From Saccharum officinarum (lineage: Eukaryota; Streptophyta; Magnoliopsida; Poales; Poaceae), in NCBI GenBank assembly GCA_020631735.1, contig CM036159.1, positions 96,650,701 through 96,714,700 on the forward strand: 64,000 nucleotides of DNA, given 5' to 3'. The translations under genes and the position numbers were made by a program. The notes under the pieces are model-generated. The model did not search any database and had not been told where the DNA came from. It was given only the letters and a program-made list of their open reading frames with translations. Below, in pieces: positions 34,101 to 46,118 of the stretch. Position 1 is the first letter of the stretch. Each line of letters opens with the position of its first letter.

Positions 34101-35780
34101 GAATAAATCAGTTGAACAATAACATTGCCATTTTTAATTTTATGTCAAACTTTCTATTGGTTTATCTCTGGATTTTGAGAATTTTCCTCAAATGCTGTAT
34201 GTTGGAACTCGTAAATTGGCTGCAATCTTGAACTGAGATAACTTGGAATGGTTGATTCTTGTCAAATAAAACTGTTTTTGCATGTTTCATGAGCTTGTAC
34301 CACTCAGATTCTGTCCTTGTCCCTGTTTTATTTAACTTATCTCCAGAGTTTTATTATTCGAACTTGTCAAAGTATGCTCCAAATGCCCCTGTTCACTGAT
34401 CATGCACTGTCGTCTGTGGTTTAAAATTACTCAGGGCTGGATGCATCTATTTCTGTTCTGGTGGATTCAATATATGCTTCACAGACCGCAGGAGATGGTT
34501 ACTGTGGCAATTTGTCTGACTATGAGGTTCGTCTTAGGTGAAATGGCCATACAAGTCTGCAATAAGATTTAGTTCTAATTTAATGGTCTGATAATGGAAC
34601 TGTGTTTACAATACTGCAGGATAATTCCTATGGAGGGATAAACAAGGGAAGGTTCATGGATGGGAACAAAAAAAAGAGAAAGAGATATGGAGGTCAAGCA
34701 CAGGGAAGTAGAGGCCCATTAGATGGTAGCGCTGATGAACCCATGCCGCTCCCAAATCCAATGGTTGGATTAAGCTTGCCAGATCAGTGGCCAAGACCAG
34801 TGAACAGAGATCTACCTTCACAAGCTATGGGTCCACCATACTTCTACTACGAGAATGTTGCTCTTGCTCCAAAAGGTGTCTGGACTATCATATCAAGATT
34901 CTTGTATGATATTCAGCCGGAGTTTGTGGACTCGAAGTACTTCTGCGCAGCTGCCAGGAAAAGAGGTTATATACACAATTTGCCACTTGAGAACAGGTCA
35001 CCTCTCCTCCCTAAACCTCCAAGGACAATATCCGCAGCATTTCCTCGTACCAAGAGGTGGTGGCCATCATGGGACCCAAGACAACAGTTCAATTGCCTCC
35101 AGACTTGTGTGTCTAGTGCAAAACTGTTAGAGAAGATTCGTGTAACCCTTACAAACAGTTCAGATCCACCACCTCCAAGAGTTCAGAAGTTGGTGTTGGA
35201 GGAGTGTAGGAAATGGAATCTCGCTTGGGTTGGCTTAAACAAGGTTGCTCCTCTAGAGCCTGATGAGATGGAGTTTCTACTCGGCTTTCCGAAGGATCAC
35301 ACCAGAGGTATCAGCAGGACAGAGAGGTATCGATCTCTAGGAAATTCATTTCAAGTTGATACTGTTGCTTACCATCTCTCAGTCCTCAAGGATATGTACC
35401 CACAAGGCATGAATGTACTGTCTTTATTCTCTGGTATTGGAGGAGCAGAGGTGGCTCTCCATAGGCTTGGTATACACATGAAGACAGTTATTTCAGTAGA
35501 GAAGTCTGAGGTCAATAGGACGATTCTGAGGAGTTGGTGGGATCAGACACAGACCGGTACTTTGATTGAGATCAATGATGTGCAGACACTGACATCTGAG
35601 AGGATCGAGACATATATTAGAAGAATTGGCGGCTTTGATCTTGTGATTGGTGGAAGTCCCTGTAACAATCTTGCTGGGAGCAACCGTCACCACAGAAATG
35701 GTTTGGAGGGCGAACATTCTTCATTGTTCTTTCAGTATGTTAGGATCTTAGAGTCCGTCAAGTCCATCCAGCGTATGTAG
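31171..35780 (+). CDS. DRM2: DRM2-type de novo cytosine-5 DNA methyltransferase, 8 exons
   Basis: Joined exons 31171-31176, 31490-31636, 31896-32001, 32089-32135, 32234-32398, 33896-33995, 34435-34526 and 34620-35780 keep one frame throughout (about 607 aa). The N-terminus after MAHWVSDSD is acidic. UBA domain 1 is at about 64-102 (YMDMGFTEEIVLKAM) and UBA domain 2 at about 164-206 (IDSLVKMGFPEDEAALAI). The catalytic domain has the rearranged order of plant DRMs: motif VI (YENVA, about 298), IX/X (RSLGNSFQVDTVAYH), then motif I (FSGIGGAEVAL, from about 491), II (VISVEKSE) and IV (GGSPCNNLAG, catalytic Cys569). Family role: it methylates cytosines in all contexts at loci targeted by 24-nt siRNAs (RNA-directed DNA methylation) in the nucleus. 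The Cys distinguishes it from catalytically dead DRM3. Exon 1 codes only two residues, inferred from the splice fit. Intron 5 (about 1.5 kb) holds two MITEs. Confidence 0.93.
32549..32807. mobile_element. Stowaway MITE in intron 5 of the DRM2-type gene
   Basis: 259 bp with TA at 32547-32548 and 32808-32809. TIRs CTCCCTCCATGTTCC and GGGACATGGAGGGAG, classical Stowaway (Tc1/mariner) ends. Confidence 0.88.
33265..33515. mobile_element. MITE with 10-bp target duplication in intron 5 (Mutator-like?)
   Basis: 251 bp bounded by the perfect direct repeat GGTTATAATC (33255-33264 and 33516-33525). Ends AGTGCCGGAG and CTCCGCCACT are inverted apart from one base. It contains a G-run (33291-33313). The long target duplication favours a MULE-type element. 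Confidence 0.75.
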
Positions 35781-36040
35781 TTTTTAGAATCTTTATTGTT
35801 TTGGTTCTAGAACTGTAGTATCTTTCGTTGTGATCAAACTTGTGAATAATTTGAAGGTCGACTGGTGTAATTCGCATGTCACTCTAATTTAGGCTACTTT
35901 TAATTTAACCTCCTTTGGTGATCATGCAAATTAATGTTGGTGCAATTCTGTGGCACTGTTTGGTGATCGAAGTGTTGGTGCAGTTCTGTGGCACTGGCAG
36001 TTCTGATACTAGTTTGTATTTCTCAATGAGAGATCTAGTA
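35781..36040 (+). other. 3' flank of the DRM2-type gene
   Basis: AT-rich probable 3' UTR with an internal short duplication of TGTTGGTGCAATTCTGTGG/GTGTTGGTGCAGTTCTGTGG (about 35934-35990). No canonical poly(A) signal decides the end. Confidence 0.4.
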
Positions 36041-36059
36041 TTTTTTTTGTGACCAATAA

Positions 36060-37760
36060 CTATTGGAAGCCCCAGCCAGTCACTCCACCGGCCCTCCAGC
36101 CAGCTGACACGTATGCAGCTGGCCTGACCACGCGTAGGTGGGGACCTATAGACCCAGCCAACAAGATGTATAAAATTTCATGTCTGACTGCGCAGAAACA
36201 TTTTTGTCACGACGATCCATAAAAACCAGTGGTTGAGTGAATTAAAACCAATTCGTTGCCGTATAAAAACCTTTCCGCGAGCAGGCTTGCCACTGACATA
36301 GGCTGACATGCATACGTCCACTTTAATTTCTTCTGTTTTTTCGCGATAATTCCTCAATGAAGCATCCGATTCAAAAACGATTTTCACCATTAAACTCCTG
36401 ACATTTTTGTGCACGATTCAAGACCCATTGTGAATATATTTTTAAACTTTTTTAAAATTCATAAATTTAAAATTTGAACCGTGCCACATGATGGCCGATT
36501 GGATGCATATAGTCACTGGTCAAGATGCATACAAAAGGTTTGAGAAATATTGCATATAGTCACTCGTCAAGATGCATACAAAGGTTTAAAATTGATAAAT
36601 TTAAAATTTGAATCGTGCCACGTGATGCCCGATTGGATACATATAGTCATTTGAATCGTGCCACGTGATGGACGATTGGATGCATATAGTCACTGGTCAA
36701 GATGCATACAAAAGATTTTAAAAAAATTGCATAGTCACTAGTCAAAGATGCATACAAAGATTTAAAATTTATAAACCTATCCAGTCCAACCAGCTGCTGA
36801 CGCACGCAGGCCAGGTGCTGACGCGCGCAGACCCTCCATACACAGCAGATCGACACATAAATTCCCAGGTCAGACTGCGTACAAACGTTTTTGTCACGAC
36901 GATGCATACAAACCAATGGTTGAGTGAATCAAAACTAGTTCGTTACCGCATAAAAACCTCTCCGCGAGCTGGTTGTTCCACCTGACACAGACTACGCGAG
37001 CTGACACATGCTGACACATGCTGACATGCACGCGTCCACTCTAATTTCGTCCGTTTTTTCACAATAATTACTCAACGAAGCATCCGATTCAAAAATGGTT
37101 TTCACCATTGAACTCCTGATATTTTTGTGCACGATTCAAGATTCATTGTGACTATGTTTTTGAAAATTTTTAAAATTCATAATTTGAAATTTGAATCATG
37201 CCATGTGATGGCCAATTCGATGCATATAGTCACTGATCAAGATGCGTATAAAGGTTTTTTTTGGCACTAACATTGCATAAACATTATTGGTTTGAATGAA
37301 TAAAAAAATTTCTTACTGCATAAGAACCTCTCCATGAGATGACCATTTCATCTGACACCGTCACTATTGCCTCCACCATCTCAGTCCAGCCATGCATAAA
37401 ACATTATCACGAGTAAAGGACTAATTTTTGCTAGAAAAATTTGAACTTTGAATCCTGGCTCGTGATGGCCGATTGGATGCATAAAATCAAAGTCAAGATA
37501 CAACAGAAATGTTTTGCCACCGACATTGTAAAGAAATTGATGATTGAATGAATATAAGTTAATTTTGCTACCGCATAAAAACCTCCCCACAATACATCTT
37601 TCCAATAAGAGGATGTATAATTAACATGGGACAATGCATTCCACATTGGAGACCAAAAAGCATAAAACATGGAGACGATCTCATCTTCTTCGAAATTTGA
37701 AATTTTGAAAAACTAGCGCATGATGGACAATCACATTCATAGAATCAATGATCAAATATA
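36060..37760. repeat. Degenerate direct repeats of about 0.7 kb
   Basis: 36180-36470 and 36872-37165 align along their length (TTTTTGTCACGACGAT, GTGGTTGAGTGAAT/ATGGTTGAGTGAAT, CTCAATGAAGCATCCGATTC, TTTTTGTGCACGATTCAAGA). Weaker third echoes lie at 37260-37620. Between them a shorter unit (CGTGATGGxCGATTGGATGC, ATAGTCACTGGTCAAGATGC) recurs at about 36490, 36555, 36620, 36665 and 37205. No coding potential. Element class unknown. Confidence 0.7.
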
Positions 37761-39158
37761 CAACAATGTATGTCGAAGGGTAAATATAGTTGTTACAATA
37801 TTGTATATCGAAGTGTTACAATAATGCATAAAACAGTGCTCCAACCATATATAATTGTATCAAAGTGCGCAGACAATTGCTCCAATGATGTATACAGATT
37901 TTTTAATAATATCAGCTACATCAACTTTTACTTTAACCCATTGACTACATCAAGATCTCAAATACACGGCCGCCCCAAGCGCCAAGCAAATCATGGAAGT
38001 CGTGGACGTCACATGTGTCAACCACCATTGACCTCTCACACCAAATGGGGAGGAATCCTTCCAACCACCCTACATCACAAAGGCATATAAACGTGTTTTA
38101 TCAGACACAGAAACCTTACAACGACAAAGAAAAAGGCATAGAAACATATTTTAGCACGCGCAAAAACATTACAGTGGGATGAAAAAGGCATGTAAATATG
38201 TTTGTGGGCACAACAATGTATAGAATCGTGTACAACAATGTATAGAACTGTGTAGAAATGTACAGATAACTATTCCAACAATATATATTAGTGTTTTAAC
38301 AATGCATAAAAGTGTGTGCTAGAAATGATTAAGCCAAACAGTATGTAAATAACTGTGAATTGTAGGTCTACAATACATAACAAATAGTGGCTAACATCCC
38401 TGCAAATAATCTAATTCACAATTTGTATTCAAATCATAGACACATGGTTGCAAGGAAGCATAAAAATTTTAACACACAAGGTCTTGCGCGGTGCCATGTG
38501 TTCGACCTAACAGGTTTTGTGCGGTGGCCAAATGGCAATTGTGCATAGAAAAATAATATGAGAGATCACCTACGTCGGCAGATCCAGATGCGCACATGGC
38601 CACGATGCAGGTGGTCCTTTGGCAATAAACGCACACCGACACCATGATGTTGCATAACCTGCAGCGGGCAATCGAAAGAAATTCAACTAGAGAAAGGAAT
38701 CAAATGAAATGTAACATTTCCCAAGTATAAGACCCATAAATCAGAGCATAGGAATTTTATCTAGTTTTTTATAAAGTTGCATTGACCATGCATAGAAGCT
38801 TGTGTATGCAAGCCTAGAAACAACTTGTCTCTAAATATGCTCTGATAATGTATATAAACGTGCTCCGATAATGCATAGAAATTTACTCCAACAATGTATA
38901 AAAAGAAAGCATGAATAAACAATATGCAGTGAAAAAAAAGAGAAACTTATAGTTGGACAAGCTCCGATAATGCATCAAAAGTGCACCTGCAATGATAATG
39001 CATAAAAAGAGCACCTGCAAAGATATGCAGCAACGATAATGCATAGAAGAATACTGTAACCATGTATAAATTTGTGTGGTAGTGCACTAGTCTCCGACAA
39101 TATATACAAATTTGATGTAACGATGTATAGAATGCATATCAAGTAAAAGTTTAGCCCT
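37761..39158. repeat. Array of diverged ATGCATAxAA / AACAATGTATA words
   Basis: Variants of AATGCATAAA, AATGCATAGAA and CAACAATGTATA occur dozens of times between about 37780 and 39130, commonly preceded by CTCCGAT or CTCCAAC. No fixed period. Together with 36060-37760 it forms 3 kb of gene-free, internally repetitive DNA. Confidence 0.6.
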
Positions 39159-40556
39159 TGAAAGGTCTTGATGGCTAGAGGGGGTGAATAGCCTTTTAAA
39201 AAATTCTACAAAGACAAGCTAAACAAGTTTATCAATATAACAAATGGCGAGATGCGAGTTTTGCTTAGCCTATGGGGTGTTTACAAGCCACCTATCCAAT
39301 TCATAATTCTAGTATATTTGCACTCAACCGCACAAGTCAAACCGAGAAGGTAACTACAACTACAACTAGCAAGCTACACAAAGGAGCTACTATAGCAAAG
39401 CTAACTAGCTAGCAAAGATAACTAAGAAGGTAAAGCGGAGTTGAGTTAGGAGAGTTTTACCGAGAGGCGAAGTATTGAGCCAACCAATATGATCAACAAT
39501 GAATACCAAGACAACCGAACACCGGGATCAATCAATCACAATATGAAAGTGATGACACGAAGATTTATCCCGAGGTTCACGTAGTTGCCGGCACGCTAGT
39601 CCCCGTTGTGTCCCTCTTCACCGCGTGGTTCGGTGGCTAATCGGTCTCACACCGAGCCTCTCAAAAGGCGCCACAAAAACCTACCAAATGACAAAAGGTT
39701 GTAATGACACGAGCAATTCACTAACGTTGCCTTTGGCGCTTCCCGAGGTAGGCACAAACCCCTCACAATCACCGGAGGTGGCCAAGAACAATCACCAACT
39801 CTTGCCAACGCCTCCAAACTGCTCCAAGCCGTCTAGGTGGCGGCAACCACCAAGAGAAATAAGAGTCCCGCAGCAAATCAACCACCAAGTGCCAACAAGA
39901 TGCAATCTTACAATGCAAATACACTTAGATCACTCAATCTCACTTTGAATATGCAAAGAAGCAAGAGATGAGTGGGAGGGAAGTTGCTTAGCTCAAAGTG
40001 CTCACAAGTATGTCAAATATTCAAGAGAGAGAGTCTTGAGCCGGCCAACGAGTATTTATAGACGTACCCCTTCGAATATAGCCGTTAGGAACTTGAAACA
40101 GCCGAAGTCGCGCTGACCGGACGCGCTGGTCAAACTGACCAGACGCGCCGATCGCACGGTGTCTACGCTCGCGAAGCACCGATCGGACGCGCTGGTCGCG
40201 CGGACCGGAAAGGACACGCTGGTCAAGCAGAGGCTGCGTTCCAACGAAACAGTGACCGAACGCGCTGCAGAATTGACCGAACGCCACAGTGCCAGCATCC
40301 AGTTGGAGTCCAGTAAGCTCCCTCATTGATCGGACGCGTCCGGTCGACAGTGACCGGACGCGCCACCGCGTCCGATCAAAAACAGAAACACGCGCAGACG
40401 CTGAACACTGACCGGACGCGTCTGGTCAAACAGAGACTGCGTCCGGTCTAGTGTCCGGTCACCTCTGTGACCTCCGTTCGCCTCCGTTTCTTTTTCGACT
40501 TCTGGCGTAGTGAAAAAAGTCATTTCAACTCCTCGAAAAACGCCTGAATCGGAGAG
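39159..40556 (-). repeat. Long LTR of a related subfamily, truncated by the assembly gap
   Basis: Begins TGAAAGGTCTTGATGGCTAG and then follows the layout of the 13501 LTR (GAGGTTCACxTxGTTGCC, GTCCCCGTTGTG, AGCCGTCTAGG). It has a TATA box and a CpG array (about 40115-40462, diverged). The sequence to its left shows neither a primer site nor a polypurine tract, so it may be a solo LTR or an element end; the other end is lost in the gap. Confidence 0.8.
40053..40060 (-). promoter_or_regulatory. LTR TATA box
   Basis: TATAAATA on the minus strand, just downstream of the CpG array in element orientation, as in the other long LTRs. Confidence 0.6.
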
Positions 40557-40656
40557 NNNNNNNNNNNNNNNNNNNNNNNNNNNNNNNNNNNNNNNNNNNN
40601 NNNNNNNNNNNNNNNNNNNNNNNNNNNNNNNNNNNNNNNNNNNNNNNNNNNNNNNN
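40557..40656. other. Assembly gap (100 N)
   Basis: Exactly 100 N inside the LTR. At least about 0.7 kb of LTR sequence expected from the homologous copies is missing here. Confidence 0.98.
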
Positions 40657-41064
40657 GCAGTGGTGTTGGGCCGACTTGCAGGCCCACCTTGGGTGTGACG
40701 TCGCCCATGCTCCACGAGTTGCCGCCACGTCGTGCGACGCATCGCCTCACCCTTTTTTTATTCCGTTTGTCTGTTTTATTATTTATTTATATTTATTGTA
40801 ATAATAAGGTTGTAATAATAAATTATTACAGAAAAAACATGATAATAAAGAAAAAAGATGTTCTCCTAGCCTGGTAACAATAATTTGCTTTTCTATCTAT
40901 AGCTAATAAGAAATGACGACTGATAATAATAAAAAATAAATATACTACTCAGGATGTCAGGACATGACGAGGTGGGAGTGGGACAGGACAGCCAAGGATG
41001 AGAAAGACCCCGCGGATCCGATGCAAGTCACAGTCAGGGCTCGTTTGATGCATGTGAACCAACT
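40657..41064. other. Intergenic, nothing recognised
   Basis: Short GC-rich stretch after the gap, then (TAATAA)-rich sequence. No supported gene. Confidence 0.5.
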
Positions 41065-41067
41065 TTA

Positions 41068-41303
41068 GGCCTTGATTAGATGTCTTTAAAATTCTAATTT
41101 TTTATTTTTATCGAATCTTAGAATATATGTATATATATAGAACATTAAATATAGATAAAAAAATAATTAATTACATAGTTTGGTTGTAAACACGAAACAA
41201 ATTTTTTGAGTCAAATTAGTTAATAATTAGACACTAATTGCCAAATACAAACGAAAGTGTTACAGTAGCCAAATACCAAAAGTTTTTGTATCTAAATACT
41301 CCC
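41068..41303. mobile_element. Tourist-type MITE (family T), TTA target duplication
   Basis: TTA at 41065-41067 and 41304-41306. Ends GGCCTTGATTAGATG and GTATCTAAATACTCCC. The family words TACATAGTTTGGTTGTAAAC and AAATACAAACGAAAGTG are present. Confidence 0.8.
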
Positions 41304-41530
41304 TTAATCTACATGTGTTGGATTAGAATAAAATAAAACTTAATTTAATTTTATTTTAAAACATATAAATTGAGATGAATATATAGCCACCTCAGGCCTA
41401 AGGTGTGCAGCCGGACAAGTCACACGTCTCTATCCAGTAGCAGTGGCTTCATGTTCATCGGCTGATCCTTCCGGGCACCGGGATACGCAATGTTTGGCTG
41501 CAGTTGCACGTACAATTCCTCGCGAAAAGT

Positions 41531-41562
41531 GATTATTATTATTATTATTATTATTATTTTAT
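41531..41562. repeat. (ATT)n microsatellite
   Basis: About ten ATT units in a row. Confidence 0.95.
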
Positions 41563-41600
41563 TAAACCCGATGGAGTTAAGGGTTCATACTTACCTGCTT

Positions 41601-41833
41601 CCTCCGTTCCTTTATATCTATATCATTGTTAATATACGTGCTACAAATTTAACTTAATTTATAAAAAATACATGCAACATTTATATCTCTAAATAAATTT
41701 ATTAAAAAACTAGATTTAAAGATATTTTAATGATACTAATTATGTAATATAAATATAATATTTTTAATACATATTTAGTTAAAGTTGTTTATCGGAAAAT
41801 ATAAATGATATATATTTAGGGACAGAGAGAGTA
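41601..41833. mobile_element. Stowaway-like MITE
   Basis: Ends CTTCCTCCGTTCCTTTATAT and ATATATTTAGGGACAGAGAG are inverted with a few mismatches. The interior is AT-rich. A right-hand TA is present; the left one is degraded. Confidence 0.6.
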
Positions 41834-42297
41834 TATCTTATATATATTATGGAGTATTAAATTAAATAAATAATGATGGTGGCGCATCAACCACCTTTCT
41901 TTGTCGGAGAGGATGAGGCCATCCGCCATCAGGGGATGCATATTGCAATTGCAGTTGCTTCTGGCGGAGTGGCGGCTGAAAGTACTGTTGATAGATTTTT
42001 TTGGAAAAAAATACTGCTGATTCGCTAGTTGATTTGGTTGATAATCTCAAACGAACAGGCTGTTGATCGGTGGACCGCATGCACCTAATTGTCGGCGGCG
42101 TCAAGCTTTTCCTTTAGAAAACACACGGACACGGGCTATAATCGCCACAAACTCCTTTGTTTGTTTGTTTGAATTATTGCCCTTTCCTTAAAAAAGCTTC
42201 TTTTGAAAAGAAGCGCAAACATAATAAAAGAACAGATAATGCTTCCGGCAGTAGGAGTTGCGTCCAAATCGCATATGCTTGCAAAGGCGTCAATATA

Positions 42298-42544
42298 GGC
42301 GCTGTTTAGTTTCTAAAAAAAATTACAAAATTTTTCAGATTTCCCGTCATATCGAATCTTTGGACACATGCATTAATCATTAAATATAAATAAAAAAATA
42401 AAACTAATTACACAGTTTATACGAAATGGACGAGACGAATCTTTTAAGCCTAATTAAACCATGATTGGACACCAATTGCCGAATAACAATAAAATTTTTG
42501 CTACAGTGTCGTTTTACAAAAAAAAATTGCAACTAAACAGGCCC
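42298..42544. mobile_element. Tourist-type MITE (family T)
   Basis: Ends GGCGCTGTTTAGTTTC and GCAACTAAACAGGCCC, with ATA on both sides. Internal GGACGAGACGAATCTTTTAA matches the family. Confidence 0.75.
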
Positions 42545-42949
42545 ATAATATGCTAATCTGTAATTAATTCTATATATTAAGGTGAAATCTACCGGCCGTT
42601 CAAACTCAAGTCGTACGGTTGGATAAACTCGTGTTTGCTTCCTCTCTTTTTTTTCAATAAAAAACATGCTTAAAACACGTTTGCAAAACATAAAGAGAGA
42701 AAAAAAAACAGATATTTTAAGTGTTTGACTTGGTACGAATCTTTCTGTTTTTCTAGATCTACTTCCTCTAGCATAATATATACAAGCGATTTGATTTGTT
42801 GTGATCTTCAAGATCACATTTGAACTGCTGATGATTTCTCTTATATATAATATATAGAGTTTATGATAGAAAAAAAATTGGCAAAATTTGTCACAAGACA
42901 CTAAAGAAACATGTCTTTGCTAAAAGACATCCTAAATCTAAACTAATAC

Positions 42950-43140
42950 TACCTCCGTCCTGAAAAGAATGCAACTATGAGTTGCGTGCCACGAAAAGTG
43001 GTTCACGTTTGACTAAATTTTTAGTGAGTAATATTCTCAATTATGTCTTTAAATTAATTTATTATGAAAATATATTTCATAATTAATCTGATAATATTTA
43101 TTTGGTATCATAAATATGGATACTTTTTTATCTATAATTG
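42950..43140. repeat. Truncated Stowaway-like sequence
   Basis: Starts ACTACCTCCGTCCTGAAAAG like a Stowaway end and continues with the ATTAATCTGATAATATTTAT words, but no matching right end is seen before 43140. Confidence 0.45.
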
Positions 43141-43244
43141 GCTAAACTGAAGGTACTAAAACGTAACACCGCGTGTTTGGACGGAGGATGTATGCCACGA
43201 GACAATAAACTTATTATTTTAGTTTATTTCGATAGACAACCACG

Positions 43245-43660
43245 CGAAATGACAAATATGGCCTTGCCTTTCCTCTTCCTGAATGCCTGTGCGGCCCGAT
43301 TCTTGCAATCCCGCTGCTCCGCGCGCCGTCGCACAACCGTCATCGAGGGCCGCAGCCGCCGCGGAAGGACGTCGCTGCCGTAGTCTGCGGGCGCCGCCCC
43401 CATGGAAGGACGCCACTGCTGCCTTCTGTGGGCGCCGCGCCGCCGCTGGTGAAGGACGCCACTGCCGCCATCTGCGGGCGCCGCCAGCAGGAAGGCAAGC
43501 GCCGCCGCTGTCTCACAGCCGTGGGGTCCGCTGCTGCCGTCTGTGGCCGCCGCCGGCAAGGGAGAGGTGCGCCACGCTGCCGCTTTCTTCCATTCTTCGT
43601 GCGACGCGAGCATACGAGGCATTTGGGATTTGGGAAGAGAAGGAAAGGGCATGTTGATCA
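43245..43660. other. GC-rich block with imperfect about 50-bp repeats, gene content unclear
   Basis: GGACGCCACTGC(T/C)GCC followed by TGxGGGCGCCGC recurs about three times (43400-43560). Open frames on both strands are Ala/Arg-rich without domain signatures and follow from the composition. It may be a decayed 5' exon or a transposon-carried fragment. Confidence 0.35.
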
Positions 43661-43680
43661 GTTCGCGTGGCGATTATTAA

Positions 43681-43900
43681 GATCAAGTTGTAAAGTTTAA
43701 CAAATACGGTAGCCCTTTCGTCTTATTTAACAAAAAAATTTCTAATTTTAGACTAATTAGGTTTAATAAATTCGTCTCGTAAAATACTCTTAATCTATAC
43801 CGACATACATGTAATTAGTCTACATTTAGTACTCTATGTATTTACCGTAACATTGATGTGATAAGAGTTAAACTTTAACATTCATGAACCAAACGGGGCC
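43681..43900. mobile_element. Tourist-type MITE (family T), TAA target duplication
   Basis: TAA at 43678-43680 and 43901-43903. The right end GAACCAAACGGGGCC is good and the left end is degraded. The interior matches the copy at 56049-56279 (TCGTCTTATTTxACAAAAA, TAGACTAATTAGG). Confidence 0.75.
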
Positions 43901-44805
43901 TAATATTGAGTTTGGTGTCTTTTGGCATAATAATTCAGATTTAGGATGTCTTTTTGGCAAATGCAGATTTTTTGAATGGTTCATGGCAAAAGCCACATTT
44001 TTTCACGGTGTCTGCCGGCAAATTTTGCCAAAAAAAATTGAATACAAGATTTTCTTTTGTAAACATATAACTCACAGTAGACTAATTATTGACAAAAGAA
44101 TAAAAAAGTGTGAATTCTGAACGTGGGAAAATGTACATCCTTACATGTAAGCAGAATGTGGGTAAAATCAGATGTGATTGTGATAGTGCATGCTTATATA
44201 TAATACAAACGTCAGGGCCTTTGGTCACATCTTAAACGTGATGGAATGAATCGACCTCCTTTCCAGGCCCATGCTGGATGGATTATTACAGGATCAGTAC
44301 TGCTAGTATAGTACATTTTGCTGGCGTTACGTTGCAGGGTGCAAATTGCCCCGCGCACGTACTAGTACTGCCGGCATGAGTTGCTGATGACTTTACTTTG
44401 CTCTCGTCGACGTGGTCGTCTTCGGGCCTGTTTAGATCCCTAAAATTTTGCAAAATCCCCAAAATCTAAAATGGGACATCAGCCCACCAAAAAACTACAG
44501 GCAACTAGTTGGGTGTTTTGGTGTTTGGATGCCAATTTTTTTGCAAAAACACAGTGCACACCTGAGATTTGGGCCACAACATTGAATGCAAAGTGCATGC
44601 ACGTGCAAACTCCATGCATGCTGTTCCTCAGCTGATCGGTCAGCATCACCAGGAAAAAGATGTATTGAGCATCATTCATCCACATGTTATCGTGAACCAT
44701 TGTAAACAAATAATCAATTGGGTCACAATAGTTTAATCACGCTTATTACAATCATCGGTCTCGTAATACAGTTACAACAACATTGCGACTCATCACTCAA
44801 AACTG

Positions 44806-46118
44806 TCAACTACGATCCATCAACGCATTAGCAAGCGAATCACGGATGGCATTCATGCATGACCACTCTTCATCCTCCACTAGCTCGGGTTCTGGCTGAT
44901 TTTCATAAGCTTGTCGCGGCACATAGTTCTCATTACGGTCACACCTACCGAAATGCTTATCGTCTATGCCACTCGTCCTCACAAAATTATGAAGAGCCAT
45001 ACATGCACAAATGATCTGGGCTTGCTTCTCAGGTGTATAAGGTGGGATCTTTTGCAAGATCCGCCACTTCATTTTCAATACCCCGAATGACCTCTCAACA
45101 ACATTCCTAAGAGAAGAGTGGGTGTAATTGAAGAGCTCTTCTTTACCTTCTGGCTCGGGGCCGTCGTGAAACTCCTGGAGATGGTACTTGGTTCCCTTGT
45201 AAGGAGCAAGGTAACCCAGCCGGTTTGGATACCCGGAGTCCACTAGATAGTATTTGCCTACATTAGCAAACACAATATGAGCAACTTCTACATAACCAAC
45301 ATGTAACAATTGCACGCATGTGTACGTACTTACCATTTGGTGGATGTGGAAAGATTGCGGAGTATGTTATTGAATCATTGAACACTCTCATGTCATGAAC
45401 AGATCCGGGCCAGCCAGCATTAACAAATGTAAACCTCATGTCGAAGTCACAATAGGCCATTACATTTTGTGTAGTGATGCTCTTGCGGCACAAGTGCTGA
45501 ACAAACAAATGGTTTGGCACCACACAAGGGATATGAGTCCCATCTATAGCCCCTATGCAGTTCTTGAAGTACTGATAGAACCTCCTATTTCTTAGTCTAG
45601 GATGCAATGTTGTGAACTGTGGATCTACTGGCTTAATAATGTCTGCAGCAAGCCTGACCAGACACTTCAAAACTTTGGAAAAACAATGTAGAAATAGTGG
45701 CCAATGACCTCTCAAATCTGTCCTCCGCTTGCCTAACAGACTGTGGTGCTCCTACCATCCAAAGAAACAATGCTAAAGCCTCTACAGATGAGGACTTAGG
45801 ATTGGACTTGAGCCCATATTTCTCCACTAACAAGCTATGAAGCATATGGAAAGTTGTTGGGGTCATTCTAAACATGTTGTAACAAGACTTAATGTTGTCA
45901 AGCTTATCATAAACCCACTGCAGACCAGTCACTCTTGGAGTCCTATACGCAGCCCTATTCAGATACTTGTCAATATACAAAGCGTACTGGTACATACCAT
46001 GGATAAACTCATCATCCTCCTCATCATTCATCAGCTCTTCCATCAACTCATCATCATCATCCTCAAAAATCATTTGCAGTAACTGTTGTCGTGTTCCATC
46101 TTGGTCATCACCAACCTG
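44806..46118 (-). pseudogene. PIF/Harbinger transposase (DDE_Tnp_4), one frameshift
   Basis: The N-terminal part (46118 to about 45690) reads an acidic stretch DDDELMEELMNDEEDDEF, then VTGLQWVYDKL and FRMTPTTFHMLHSLL. A single-base shift in a T-run near 45683 leads to KVLKCLVRLAADII. The DDE core follows: CIGAIDGTHIPC (first D), FVNAGWPGSVHDMRVF (second D) and, after an intron (45258-45333, GTAAGT to TAG), LRNVVERSFGVLKMKW (E). The C-terminus ends ALMDRS at 44806. Intron phase and all catalytic residues are intact, so the copy is young. The shift lies in a homopolymer and may be a sequencing error. If real, the transposase is inactive. Confidence 0.85.

Noticed and set aside
40323..40750. Open frames crossing the second N gap
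   Set aside because: Same reason; the left half is LTR sequence.
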